From JAHFOW01 sp046350595 (lineage in GTDB: Bacteria; Planctomycetota; Brocadiia; Brocadiales; Brocadiaceae): a stretch of 64,000 nt of DNA. The notes beneath the pieces were generated by a model. The model was not told the DNA's origin and did no database searches. It saw nothing but the letters and a program-made list of their open reading frames with translations. Position numbers and translations under genes: made by a program. Below, in pieces: positions 27,341 through 35,750 of the stretch. Each line of letters opens with the position of its first letter. The first letter of the stretch is position 1. The stretch spans positions 1 to 64,000 of the forward strand of contig JAXMAC010000004.1 of NCBI GenBank assembly GCA_046350595.1, given 5' to 3'.

Positions 27341-27596
27341 ACCATGTCTCCTTTCAAAGCCCAAATGGGCATCCTATGAGATTTAAACGCATTCCCCTTC
27401 TTATTGTATTGCCACCCGAACGAGTCGGAAAACATAGCGCGGGTAATTTATCCCCCTCCAAATGCCGACCATAAGGGATCGGCGCTACAATTTTTGCTGA
27501 AAATGCAAAAAAATTTTTGTAAGATACTATGCTGAAAAATGCAAGATCGATTTCCACCTGAAATACTCTGATATTTCATATCTCTCCTTGCCCCAA
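27341..27596. repeat. Family C repeat downstream of the broken antitoxin
   Basis: ACCCGAACGAGTCGGAAAAC at about 27415 opens a family C copy that continues with GGGATCGGCGCTACAATTTT and ends in AAATTTTTGTAAGATACTA near 27529. No gene is supported. Confidence 0.65.
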
Positions 27597-27800
27597 TCAT
27601 CCTCTTTGCTTCAAGGTACATCTATCGAGCTGCCTCTCAATCTCGTCCTGGCTTAGAACACCTTCCTTTTCAGCACGCTCGATTCATCTTCGGATTTTCT
27701 CGACCACATAGAGGTGGTACTGGACATCCTCTAGCGAATAATCATCTGGGAGTTTATCCAGAAGATCCTTTACCTCTTCTTTCGCGGTATTTATAAACAA
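27597..27800 (-). pseudogene. Antitoxin-like small protein with an in-frame stop
   Basis: Reading from TTG 27800 (AAGGAG just upstream) gives FINTAKEEVKDLLDKL, then PDDYSLEDVQYHLYVVEKIR, R, stop, then IERAEKEGVLSQDEIERQLD. This is the pattern of a widespread small antitoxin type (LPDDxxLEDVQYHLYVxEKI, then GxxxAExGxVxSxEEVExxxxxW) normally paired with RelE/ParE toxins. The stop (TGA, plus-strand 27684-27686) stands where a conserved Gly (GGA) is expected, so a single substitution explains it. No toxin frame was found next to it. Confidence 0.7.
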
Positions 27801-27993
27801 CCATCTCCTTAATAAAGCACATAACAGGTTATTCTACGGTCCTGTATATCCTGCCAAAAGCAGGATATATGAAAAAAGCGAGTTATATCTCGGAATGATA
27901 TTGTGATATTTAAAATGGTTTAATAAAACCCTTGTAAACGGCATCATGCAAGTGTTATTACCGCCTGATTGTATACCATAAACGATACCTTGT

Positions 27994-28093
27994 NNNNNNN
28001 NNNNNNNNNNNNNNNNNNNNNNNNNNNNNNNNNNNNNNNNNNNNNNNNNNNNNNNNNNNNNNNNNNNNNNNNNNNNNNNNNNNNNNNNNNNNN
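27994..28093. other. Assembly gap, 100 N
   Basis: 100 undetermined bases. About 190 bases before it (27801-27993) show no gene. Confidence 0.95.
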
Positions 28094-28121
28094 TGGCTCT
28101 TGCCATTCCTGAACCTCGTAA

Positions 28122-28856
28122 TTATTCTATCCAGCAATGTATTTTCTTGTTTGTTATGGTTGCCTTAAACATCTCAAGGTCTGTTTGCCTGACAGCAATA
28201 CATTCTTCCATAAGATACTTCCTCTCCAGTGCGTAATACTTAAATTTACCCAGCGCGTGGTAGGGTAATAATCGGATTTGTGTTATGCCAGTATCTTTAC
28301 AAAAATCCGCAGTTTCTGTAATCATTTCTGTCGTTGCATTAACGCCTGGGATTACAGGGATGGTCACAATTATCTTTTCCGGATTAATCACCGTCAAATG
28401 CCGTAAGTTTTCTAAAATTGCTGCGTTTCCCTGTCCTGTGACGAGCTTGTGCATTTCAGTATCCATACATTTAATGTCAAAGTAATAAAAATCAAATCTA
28501 TCTATGAAATCTTTGACTTTGTTCCAATCAAACAAGCCACAGGTTTCTGCTCCAACAGATAAACACGTTTTTTCACAGTGAACAAGAAACTCCTTCACAA
28601 ATTCCGGCTGCGCAAATGGCTCCCCGCCGGATAAAGTTATTCCGCCATTTGAATTACGATAAAAGAGTGCATTGGTTTTAATCCTTTCGTAGAGGGCTTG
28701 AGCAGACCAATGCCTGCCGACAATCTTGATTGCCTTTGCGGGACATTTTTTTTCACAGGTATTTTTGGTACAAGAAAGACAGATGTTCCTTTTAAAGAGG
28801 GGGTATCCTTCATGATCGGTAGAAGCGGCATTTTCAGGACACCGAGAGGGGGTCAT
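28122..28856 (-). pseudogene. Glycyl-radical-enzyme activase (radical SAM), N-terminus missing
   Basis: The 244 residues match activating enzymes of the PflA/YjjW type: a ferredoxin-like Cys cluster (CLSCTKNTCEKKCPAKAI), then GGITLSGGEPFAQPEF (the SAM-binding GGEP), YYFDIKCMD and VTIPVIPGVNAT. The N-terminal segment with the essential CX3CX2C cluster and the GPGIR region is absent. The frame starts at MTPSRCPENAAS, where only the last cysteine could correspond, and an in-frame stop lies 5 codons upstream. Without that cluster the protein cannot perform radical chemistry, so it is a truncated gene or an assembly artefact. No glycyl-radical enzyme gene is adjacent in the window. Confidence 0.75.
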
Positions 28857-28916
28857 AGGGTCAAACCTTCATTATTCAATTATCAGAATCCTTTTATGTT
28901 TCAAGTTTACATAGAC

Positions 28917-28979
28917 AGGAGTTTTTCGATTTCTTCATCGGTAAATTTTAATCGCAATAATACCGTGTAAATTAGGCAG
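28917..28979 (-). pseudogene. Possible C-terminal gene fragment upstream of the activase
   Basis: Open stretch on the minus strand reading LIYTVLLRLKFTDEEIEKLL then SM and stop, with no start codon. The TDEEIEKLL helix looks like a genuine protein end. It could be the last codons of a gene lost when the activase lost its N-terminus. Family unknown. Confidence 0.25.
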
Positions 28980-29700
28980 CATCAAGGCAATTTGCGCAAA
29001 AACAACGTTTTAAAAATCCTTTGTCCTTGAAAAAATAAGAAAAGGGCAAAAGTCAATAAAGGATGGCAAAGGTATATCCAATGAAGAAGCCAAAGCTCGA
29101 CTTTCAAAATTTGTACAAAATTCAGTTGAGTAGAGAACGAAGCCAAACACCAACACAAGAGAAAAAGACCTNNNNNNNNNNNNNNNNNNNNNNNNNNNNN
29201 NNNNNNNNNNNNNNNNNNNNNNNNNNNNNNNNNNNNNNNNNNNNNNNNNNNNNNNNNNNNNNNNNNNNNNNTGGCAAGATCGTTTCGATTGGAATCAGTT
29301 TTTCCGAATACGGCTTTCCAATCATCTTCTTCCACAGGCTTTCACAGTATGAGTCTGAGTCTTTTTCCTGCATGGCATTCGCAATGGTCTCCCGTGCTAT
29401 CCCGTATGGCTTCCCCTGCGTTGTTACCCTTGCTACCCCGGAAGTCCACCTACGTGCCTGTGTATTGCACGCAGACAGGCAGATTCTGGCCGTTTTCGTC
29501 AGCAATGTCATTAAGTTAAGAATAATTTTATCTAAACAACCCCCTGAATCCCCCTTTTTTAAGGGGGATTTTTGTACGCAATATCATCACAAAAACCGCT
29601 TAAATAAAATGAAAATTCCTATACATTCAAGCTACGTGGGTGAACTGCCGAATTCCTCGGGATTGCATTTTGATTTGTAATTTGCCATGAATTTTCTCTT
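28980..29700 (-). pseudogene. Group II intron-like relic, interrupted by a gap
   Basis: No intact gene in about 720 bases. From 29300 to 29510 the sequence matches the block at 34480-34650 (TCCGAATACGGCTTTCCAAT, CTTCTTCCACAGGCTTTC, CTGCATGGCATTCGCAATGG). At 29623-29645 GCTACGTGGGTGAACTGCCG matches 34825. On the minus strand these correspond to parts of a group II intron-like RNA; the domain V strand CCGTATTCGG is present but its partner strand is not. A family A core lies at 29606-29624. No reverse transcriptase frame is seen. Confidence 0.5.
29172..29271. other. Assembly gap, 100 N
   Basis: 100 undetermined bases inside the intron-like relic. Multi-copy sequence is the likely cause of the break. 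Confidence 0.95.
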
Positions 29701-29927
29701 GGTATTCCTGGTAATTGCATCCTATGGCAAGATAATGGTGTTATAGAACAGGTTCACAGTACTATAGTCAACCCCCATCATTTCTCATCTTATTCCGCTT
29801 AGCCCACCTAAAAACAAATAGGGACAGACACTATTTTGTTTGATAAATGAGTCAAATTAATATACTGAATATACTGTTTGATGAGCAATCTCCATAATAA
29901 TGCCGTGATGCAGGAGCGATCGGTGTA

Positions 29928-30170
29928 CTATACATTTTCAGCAAGTATCTTCTCAATCTGCTTTTTAATGTTTCTTGCTTCAATAGCAAAATGATAAAGG
30001 TGTTCCGGAGAGAATTTTTCTATGGCTTCGGCAATCCTTTCCAAACATTCCATGGCAAATAAATAAACACCTTTTCTCGGCGCCTCGTATCCGACATCTT
30101 CAGCCCATACTCCACACGAGGATATTCGTGCCTGTGCCTTGAGGGCAAGTCTCGCAGGTATTCTTTGTCT
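29928..30170 (-). pseudogene. Duplicated 3' fragment of the 436-residue gene
   Basis: Minus-strand translation gives LALKAQARISSCGVWAED, VGYEAPRKGVYLFAMECLER and IAEAIEKFSPEHLYHFAIEA, then RNIKKQIEKILAENV and a stop. This is a close copy of the last about 70 residues of the gene at 30976-32286. The fragment lacks the rest and is joined upstream to an unrelated frame (a 75-codon reading from 30247 that runs through it out of phase). Together with the intact gene it brackets the toxin-antitoxin pair as direct repeats of about 220 bases. Confidence 0.75.
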
Positions 30171-30240
30171 ACCCGGCTAAATTGATACCTGTTTATCCGC
30201 ATCGACATACCGTCTTCGTTCCTTTCCCAAAATTGTATCA

Positions 30241-30275
30241 TTGACAAAGGTTAACATGTTAGTTAACATAATCCT
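30241..30275 (+). promoter_or_regulatory. Promoter and palindromic operator of the toxin-antitoxin pair
   Basis: TTGACA at 30241-30246 is followed, after 17 bases, by TAACAT at 30264-30269, a good sigma-70 pair. The 10-bp palindrome TAACATGTTA (30252-30261) and the repeated GTTAAC boxes lie within the spacer and -10. This is where an autoregulating antitoxin would bind. Transcription would begin at or next to the GTG at 30276, leaving no leader. Confidence 0.6.
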
Positions 30276-30632
30276 GTGAACAAAACTGTTGTTTTTTACA
30301 GAACTATCGATGGTAAATGTCCAATAAAAGATTTTCTTGATCCCTTACCTGGAAAAGTTGTACAGAAAATAACATGGGTTCTCAGCTTATTGGAAGATTT
30401 TAACATCGTACCATCTTCATATTTCAAAAAACTTGCAGGTACAGAAGAAATATGGGAGTGCAGAATAAAATTTGGTGCAAATGCTTATCGCATATTATGC
30501 TTCTTTGATAACAACTCGGTTGTTGTGCTGACACACGGATTTATGAAAAAGAGCCAAAAAACACCGAAACATGAAATAGAAAAGGCTGAGGCTTATAGGA
30601 GGAATTTTTTAAAAAGAAAGGCAAAAATATGA
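30276..30632 (+). CDS. higB: RelE/HigB-type toxin (phage Gp49-like)
   Basis: Toxin of the HigB/Gp49-like RelE superfamily; such enzymes cleave mRNA on the ribosome. Residues 1-118 contain VVFYRTIDGKCPIKDFLD, FKKLAGTEEIWECRIKFG, then YRILCFFDNNSVVVLTHGF and a final KKSQKTPKHEIEKAEAYRR, all in the usual order. The GTG start has no Shine-Dalgarno sequence, consistent with leaderless translation from the promoter above. It overlaps the antitoxin start by 4 bases. Toxin-before-antitoxin order is typical of higBA. Confidence 0.88.
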   Translation: MNKTVVFYRTIDGKCPIKDFLDPLPGKVVQKITWVLSLLEDFNIVPSSYFKKLAGTEEIWECRIKFGANAYRILCFFDNNSVVVLTHGFMKKSQKTPKHEIEKAEAYRRNFLKRKAKI

Positions 30633-30904
30633 GCGATCTAAAAAAATATATAAGTAAAAGGAAAAAAAGAGACAAAGAATTTGCTGAAGGATTTGAGAAA
30701 GGATATGAACGGTTTAAGATTGGACTGGTACTTCGCCATGCGCGTGAAGCGGCGGGCTTATCTCAGGAAGAGCTTGCACATAGGCTGAAAACAAAGAAAA
30801 CTGCCATTTCAAGAATTGAGAACCATGCAGAAGACATAAAATTATCAACACTAGATCGTATCGCCATTGCACTTGGGAAACGGTTGGAAATTAAAATTGC
30901 TTAA
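30629..30904 (+). CDS. higA: HigA-type antitoxin (XRE helix-turn-helix)
   Basis: 91 residues: a charged N-terminal helix (about 1-35), then an XRE HTH domain, LRHAREAAGLSQEELAHRLK, TKKTAISRIENHAED and STLDRIAIALGKRLEI. It should neutralise the upstream toxin and repress the operon through the palindrome at 30252-30261. The ATGA overlap with the toxin gene supports coupling. Confidence 0.9.
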   Translation: MSDLKKYISKRKKRDKEFAEGFEKGYERFKIGLVLRHAREAAGLSQEELAHRLKTKKTAISRIENHAEDIKLSTLDRIAIALGKRLEIKIA

Positions 30905-30975
30905 AGATACTATTCAGAAAGTAGGTCAGAGGATTACCCATTAGAAGGCTTTTGTCAAGTGAAAAATCACAGGCG

Positions 30976-32286
30976 CTATCCGTTTCCAGCAAGTATTTTT
31001 CCAATCTGCTTTTTAATGTTTCTTGCTTCAATAGCAAGGTGATAAAGATGTTTCCTGTGGAATCTTTCTATGGCTTCAGCAATCCTTTCCAGGCATTCCA
31101 TTGTGAACAGATAAACACCTTTTTTCGGCGCTTCGTGTCCGACGTCTTCAGTCCATACTCCACACGAGGATATTCTTACCTGTGCCTTGAGGGCTAGGAT
31201 TATTAAGTAATGCTCCAGAGGTGAACGCAGATCGCTTTCTTCTCTTTTGCCTTTTTCAACTCTACGGAAATCCTCCTGTTTCAGACATTCAAAAAGATTA
31301 TGCACAAAAGGATTAAGCAGAAGGTATACCGGATCCTCTTCAAAATCCTGACGGAATAATTCCGAATCGTCAAAGGATGATTTTGGGGTAATTTTATTCC
31401 AATCGCTAAGTTCTGGAAGGGAACTTGCCCAGGGTTCAGGCTGCTCTTCTTCCATTTCCTCGTAACGGAGGTCTATAGCTCTGACTTCATAATCATCATC
31501 GTCCTCGTCTTTTATGTCCGGAATCTCTGAAAGGTCTAAGAATCTTTCCGGATGTGCCGGGCTAAAAGCTGCATCCCTGTTTCTCATCAGTTTATAAATG
31601 ATTAACTGTTTTTCCATCATCTTGTCCCTTTGCGCGCTTTCTTCCATCATCCGCTCCATACCTTTCTCAAGGCTTGCCTCAGAAAGTCCTTCGGCATCAA
31701 CTGTGGCAATGAGAGGTTCTTCAAGTCTGGCTTGTTCCCGGTAATAATCCAACCAACATTCAGGTGACCACACTGTATTGGCTTCTGGCTTCTTGGGTCT
31801 TATTCGCCTGTTTTCCCGGAATCCTTCAAGCATATTAAGAATAATCTGAAAGTCCGGCGCAATTCTCGTTATATCGCGAAGGAAACGGATGCCGGATGGG
31901 GATTTTTTACCGGGAAATTTGTCTATCTTTGACAGGACATTACTGAGTAAATTGAGTGCGCCTTCGACATCGTCCCGGAGATAATAGGTCAATACACTAT
32001 TTACGCCGTCTTTTATCGCCTGTAGACCTTCTATGATTGATGCGAAATTTTCAACATCTTTACTCTTATATATATCTTCCTCAAGGCGGTTGATTATACA
32101 GGGTATGAGGAGCATCAACCGGTCAAGACCGGGAAGTATGCCAATTCCTTCCCGCTGGTCATCCGGATCATGGGAAATATTTTCATCTGCCTTGCGGAAG
32201 AAATCGTCCAGTTTGGCAAAAACATCCCTGGTTTTGGATATTTCAGCGAGAATTTGTTTGTAACTGGCAGTGTTTTGTCTATTCAT
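30976..32286 (-). CDS. Uncharacterised 436-residue protein
   Basis: No family recognised. Mainly helical and soluble, with no signal peptide or membrane segment. The region around residues 245-290 is very acidic (DIKDEDDDDYEVRAIDLRYE, then EMEEEQPEPW). The C-terminal 70 residues (SSCGVWTEDVGHEAPKKGVY, then LFTMECLERIAEAIERFHRK) are the part duplicated at 29928. This part may be a separate module: cysteine/tryptophan patch followed by two helices. The neighbouring toxin-antitoxin pair lies between the two copies. The start at 32286 is the first methionine; only a weak ribosome binding site precedes it. Confidence 0.7.
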   Translation of the reverse strand: MNRQNTASYKQILAEISKTRDVFAKLDDFFRKADENISHDPDDQREGIGILPGLDRLMLLIPCIINRLEEDIYKSKDVENFASIIEGLQAIKDGVNSVLTYYLRDDVEGALNLLSNVLSKIDKFPGKKSPSGIRFLRDITRIAPDFQIILNMLEGFRENRRIRPKKPEANTVWSPECWLDYYREQARLEEPLIATVDAEGLSEASLEKGMERMMEESAQRDKMMEKQLIIYKLMRNRDAAFSPAHPERFLDLSEIPDIKDEDDDDYEVRAIDLRYEEMEEEQPEPWASSLPELSDWNKITPKSSFDDSELFRQDFEEDPVYLLLNPFVHNLFECLKQEDFRRVEKGKREESDLRSPLEHYLIILALKAQVRISSCGVWTEDVGHEAPKKGVYLFTMECLERIAEAIERFHRKHLYHLAIEARNIKKQIGKILAGNG

Positions 32287-32375
32287 CTTTTTAGATTATT
32301 ATTACTTATTATTTTAAATTGTCAATTACAAAAAATCATCGGCTGGATAGAATTTGAAGGTATCCTTAAAAAATA

Positions 32376-32471
32376 ATGGAGTCAGTGGAGAAATACGACT
32401 ATAATCAAAAAGAAGTTGCCGATTATCATGGACTGCATTACTCAATAATAAGCAGGTTTATCAAAAAGTGA
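32376..32471 (+). pseudogene. C-terminal fragment of a REP-associated transposase
   Basis: Short frame MESVEKYDYNQKEVADYHGL, then HYSIISRFIKK and stop. The pattern YxQKEVADYxGLHYSxxSRxIK is the C-terminal helix-turn-helix of REP-associated tyrosine transposases (RAYT, IS200-like). The catalytic domain is absent upstream. It matters because the many short palindromes in this window look like RAYT-mobilised REP elements. Confidence 0.6.
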
Positions 32472-32529
32472 CCGATCTAAATAACAAGATTAAAGGCCAT
32501 ACCCCAATATTCGCGGAGATAGATTTCTT

Positions 32530-33657
32530 ATGATAATCTTAATAATCCTTTTTCTTGCTACATGCTTTCTTGCATATTCAAATGGCGCTAACGACAACTT
32601 TAAAGGGGTTGCCACGCTCTTTGGCAGCAAGACCACCAATTATAAATATGCAATCTGGTGGGCAACGATTACAACATTTGCAGGTTCAATGGCTTCGATA
32701 TTCCTGGCACATGGCCTGGTAAGCACCTTTTCCGGTAAAGGTTTAGTTCCTCAAAGCATCGCTGTTGCTCCTGAATTTCTTACTGCCGTGGCTATTGGCG
32801 CGGCTATTACCGTCATGGTTGCAACGATTACCGGGTTTCCCATCTCGACTACCCACGGTCTGACAGGCGCCCTGGTTGGCGCTGGTTTTGTGGCCGTAGG
32901 TTCACAGGTTAATTTTGCCGTTTTGGGCAGATCCTTTTTCCTCCCTCTTTTATTTAGCCCTGTTATTGCGACTGCTCTTGGCAGCATTTTTTATATTATT
33001 TTCCGGAATATGCGCATTCGCTCAGGCATAACAAAAGAATGGTGCCTTTGTGTTGGTGAGCAGAGAAAAGCAATTCCAACATGTAAACCCGCGCCGGCTC
33101 TTTCGTTAAAATATGGTAGTACTCTTGGTGTTACCATTGATACAGAAGAGAACTGTCTGGAGATTTATCAGGGACGTTTTCTGGGCATAAATGCTCAAAA
33201 ATTGCTAGATTGCGTACACTTTTGTTCTGCCGGGGCTGTGAGTTTTGCCCGCGGTCTCAATGACACACCCAAGATTGTAGCCCTCTTGTTATTAATCAAG
33301 GGTTTGTCAATACACTGGGGCATGTTGGCAGTTGCTCTTGGTATGGCCGTAGGGGGACTTTTGAATGCCAGAAAAGTGGCTGTAACAATGAGTAATAAAA
33401 TCACAAAATTAAATCACGGTCAGGGCTTTACGGCAAACCTCGTCACCGGTATGCTTGTGATATGTGCCAGCAAGTTTGGTATGCCAGTCTCCACGACACA
33501 TGTATCTGTAGGGTCTCTTTTCGGGATAGGTTTAATTACAAGGCGCGTAAACACTCGTATGATATTGGGAATACTTTTGTCATGGTTCACAACCTTACCT
33601 GTTGCCGCTGTATGTAGCGGTGGCACGTATTGGATATTAGGAAAACTGGCTATTTAA
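32530..33657 (+). CDS. pit: Low-affinity inorganic phosphate permease (PiT family)
   Basis: Integral membrane symporter of 375 residues with about ten hydrophobic segments. It has the two PiT signatures: SNGANDNFKGVATLFG near the N-terminus and ARGLNDTPKIVALLLL in the second half, plus the repeated TGFPISTTHGLTGALVG and FGMPVSTTHVSVGSLFG. A hydrophilic loop of about 60 residues lies between the halves. It stands apart from phoU and pstB (54.6-56.2 kb), so the cell seems to have both low- and high-affinity phosphate routes. Confidence 0.94.
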   Translation: MIILIILFLATCFLAYSNGANDNFKGVATLFGSKTTNYKYAIWWATITTFAGSMASIFLAHGLVSTFSGKGLVPQSIAVAPEFLTAVAIGAAITVMVATITGFPISTTHGLTGALVGAGFVAVGSQVNFAVLGRSFFLPLLFSPVIATALGSIFYIIFRNMRIRSGITKEWCLCVGEQRKAIPTCKPAPALSLKYGSTLGVTIDTEENCLEIYQGRFLGINAQKLLDCVHFCSAGAVSFARGLNDTPKIVALLLLIKGLSIHWGMLAVALGMAVGGLLNARKVAVTMSNKITKLNHGQGFTANLVTGMLVICASKFGMPVSTTHVSVGSLFGIGLITRRVNTRMILGILLSWFTTLPVAAVCSGGTYWILGKLAI

Positions 33658-33771
33658 TTAACTCCCAACCCGAATGAGTCGGAACCCGGACACGAGTGGT
33701 TTATCCCACGCCTAAACGCCGACCACAAGGGATCGGCGCTACATTTTATACTATGAATCGATTTCAACAGA
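33658..33771. repeat. Family C repeat
   Basis: A copy with AACCCGAATGAGTCGGAACC at about 33666 and GACCACAAGGGATCGGCGCT near 33721. It ends in the ATTTTATAC tail just before the tlpA-like gene. Confidence 0.7.
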
Positions 33772-33783
33772 ATGGAGAGTGAT

Positions 33784-34272
33784 GTGAATAAAAGAATGTT
33801 TAAATATACATGTTTTACTTTTTTGTTTGTAGTGACCTTAATTGCAGCCTCAACGGTTTCTGACGCAGATGATGCAGTTAAGAAGATAAAACTTGCGGAA
33901 TTAAATACCTTGCTTGAGAGCAACAAAGGTAAGGTAGTAATCCTCGACCTGTGGGCAACGTGGTGTCCACCGTGCAGAAAAGAAATACCAGGTTTTATCA
34001 ATCTTTACAAGAAATATAAGGACAAGGGTCTCGATATTATCGGAATTGCCTTTGATGAAAATGGATCGGAAGTGGTTCCTCCATTTATGAAAAAAATGGG
34101 TGTCAATTATCCCATTTATCTCGATGGGGGTGATATCGCCCATGCATACGATTTACAAGCTTACCCGACTACAATTATTTATGGTAAGGACGGTAAAGTG
34201 GCTAACAAACATATGGGTTATGTGTCAGAGGAAGAATTTGATGACGAACTTAGCAAACTGTTGAAAAAATAG
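33784..34272 (+). CDS. TlpA-like periplasmic thioredoxin
   Basis: Thiol-disulphide oxidoreductase of 162 residues. A signal peptide spans about residues 1-24 (MFKYTCFTFLFVV region). The thioredoxin fold has WATWCPPCRKE as redox site and LQAYPTTIIYGKDGK around the cis-proline. GTG 33784 is chosen because GGAG lies 6 bases upstream; the ATG at 33772 precedes that site. Such proteins reduce apocytochrome c cysteines or other secreted proteins, which would suit a cytochrome-rich organism. A 21-base palindrome (34286-34306) follows the stop. Confidence 0.9.
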   Translation: MNKRMFKYTCFTFLFVVTLIAASTVSDADDAVKKIKLAELNTLLESNKGKVVILDLWATWCPPCRKEIPGFINLYKKYKDKGLDIIGIAFDENGSEVVPPFMKKMGVNYPIYLDGGDIAHAYDLQAYPTTIIYGKDGKVANKHMGYVSEEEFDDELSKLLKK

Positions 34273-34285
34273 CAAGATTAAGCCT

Positions 34286-34306
34286 GTAGGGGCACGGTGC
34301 CCCTAC
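34286..34306. repeat. GTAG...CTAC palindrome, possible terminator
   Basis: Perfect hairpin GTAGGGGCAC-G-GTGCCCCTAC just after the thioredoxin gene. It belongs to the set of palindromes with constant GTAG/CTAC ends and variable cores scattered through the window. No T-run follows, so a role as terminator is uncertain. Confidence 0.6.
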
Positions 34307-34348
34307 CCTGAACATTAATTACAAAAATGTAGGGAGGGGTTATACCAT

Positions 34349-34450
34349 ACCCGTGGGAATGGTTCATTTAAGAAGGCGATAAGAGGTATTCAGTCTTTGG
34401 TAAACGCAGGGTTTAATCCCATTATTACCATTGCTGACTGGCAGAAATAA
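34349..34450 (+). pseudogene. Possible radical-SAM protein fragment
   Basis: Open stretch TRGNGSFKKAIRGIQSLV, then NAGFNPIITIADWQK and stop. The pattern GSFxKAIRGIxxLVxAGFNPIIT resembles an internal segment of radical-SAM proteins. No start and no further homology; the intron-like relic begins directly after it. Confidence 0.35.
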
Positions 34451-34454
34451 GGTA

Positions 34455-34900
34455 TACCCCCTCATCAAACCGTACGTTCAGTTTTCCCGAATACGGCTTT
34501 CCAATTATCTTCTTCCACAGGCTTTCGCAGTCTGAGTCTGACTCTTTTTCCTGCATGGCATTCGTAAGAGTCTCCCTGCTACCCCGGGAGTCCACCTACC
34601 TGTCCTGTGCATTGCACGGATACAGGCAAGTTCTGGCAGTTTTCGTTAGCATAGGTGTGGCAGCCTTCCCCTTTGACCACAGGGATCGGCAACTCCCTCT
34701 TAATTAACGAGGCTACTTATCGGTTCGCTTATACTGCACAACCCGCAGGTTTGCCCGACTCTCCAATGAGAGCCTTTGTCGGAAAACTTAACGTTTTGGG
34801 TTACCCCTAACATCTCCCTCAGGCTACGTGGATGAATTGCCGAATTTCCACAGTTGGACTTAAACCGACAAGTCATACGCGCTATACACAGCAGAGGGAT
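34455..34900 (-). ncRNA. Group II intron relic including a domain V-like hairpin
   Basis: On the minus strand, 34500 to 34467 folds like group II intron domain V. The lower helix AGCCGTA pairs with TACGGTT, a CG bulge follows, and an upper helix TTCGG/CTGAA is capped by a GAAA-type loop, total 34 nucleotides with the AGC triad. GATGAGGGGG follows, as in domain VI starts. Further upstream sequence to about 34900 is shared with 29300-29645 and 35751-35835. No reverse transcriptase or maturase frame is visible, so this is a degenerate or ORF-less intron copy. A 29-codon gene fragment lies beside its 3' side. Confidence 0.55.
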
Positions 34901-35065
34901 AATTTGGTTGAGGTTATACAGCACAATGATATAATGAAGCACAACGAGATCTTCAAAACAGAATCACGACAAAGAGAGTAGAAACCAAAATAAAAAGAGA
35001 GAAAATCAACATCTTTCATAATTTCGTAACAATTCGGTTTTTTTGAAGATATTCAGGAGGCTATA

Positions 35066-35749
35066 ATGACGGCAAAAATAAACCTTTTCACCACAGGTGG
35101 TATTACTGCGATTGTATACGCCAGTTTTACGTTGTTTCTTTATGTCTACCTGTGGACACGCTGGAGTGTTCTTAAAAGCAACGATGCCGGCCAAATACTC
35201 ACCATAATTCATCAGAATCGCGGTGAATGGAAGGTTATGTGGTGGGGCATTACGATCATCCCCTACGCCTTAATTCCCACGTTTCTGGCAGTATTGAGGT
35301 CTCTCTGGAAGGACGAAATAGCAATATCCTCAATGGCCTTTATGGCGGGAATGATTGCCCTTATCCTGGGAGTTATTGGCCCGCTGAGGAGCGCCACCGT
35401 AACTGGATCACTGGCTTATATTCATGCATTTGGAAATGAGGCGCAGAAAGCTGCAGCACAGGTGATGTATACCTGTGGTGAATCTTATGGCAGAGGGCTT
35501 TTTTGCCTCTTTGGCGCTACCTGACTGCTGGGCTGGGTGGGCCTGTCAGGCCTGGCAATAGTGCGAACGACGGTATTTCCCCATTGGTTTGGCTGGTTAG
35601 GTGTTGTTGTTGCCTTGCTTTATCTTGTAGGCCTTCTTGGGAAATTTCTCTGGAATCCCCTTGTGATGTCTCAGGTCGTTGCATTTTTTCTCTTTTTGTT
35701 GTTTGTTATAGTCACCGGATTGCGGTTATTCAAAATACCATACTCCTGA
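35066..35749 (+). pseudogene. Multi-span membrane protein with an in-frame TGA
   Basis: A single frame of 227 codons broken by TGA at 35522-35524. Before it are 152 residues with about four membrane segments (FTTGGITAIVYASFTLFLYV, GMIALILGVIGPLRSATVTG). After it the same frame continues hydrophobic to KIPYS (LGWVGLSGLAIVRTTVFPHW, FGWLGVVVALLYLVGLLGKF). The family is unrecognised; the layout resembles DUF998/DUF4386-like membrane proteins. One substitution restores the frame. Ribosome binding site CAGGAGG lies 6 bases before the ATG. Confidence 0.7.
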
Positions 35750-35750
35750 G

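Noticed and set aside
30020..30247. 75-codon frame before higB
   Set aside because: Most of it is the wrong-frame reading of the duplicated 3' fragment of the neighbouring gene.
35522..35524. TGA as selenocysteine
   Set aside because: No selenoprotein family match, and no convincing hairpin directly after the codon.
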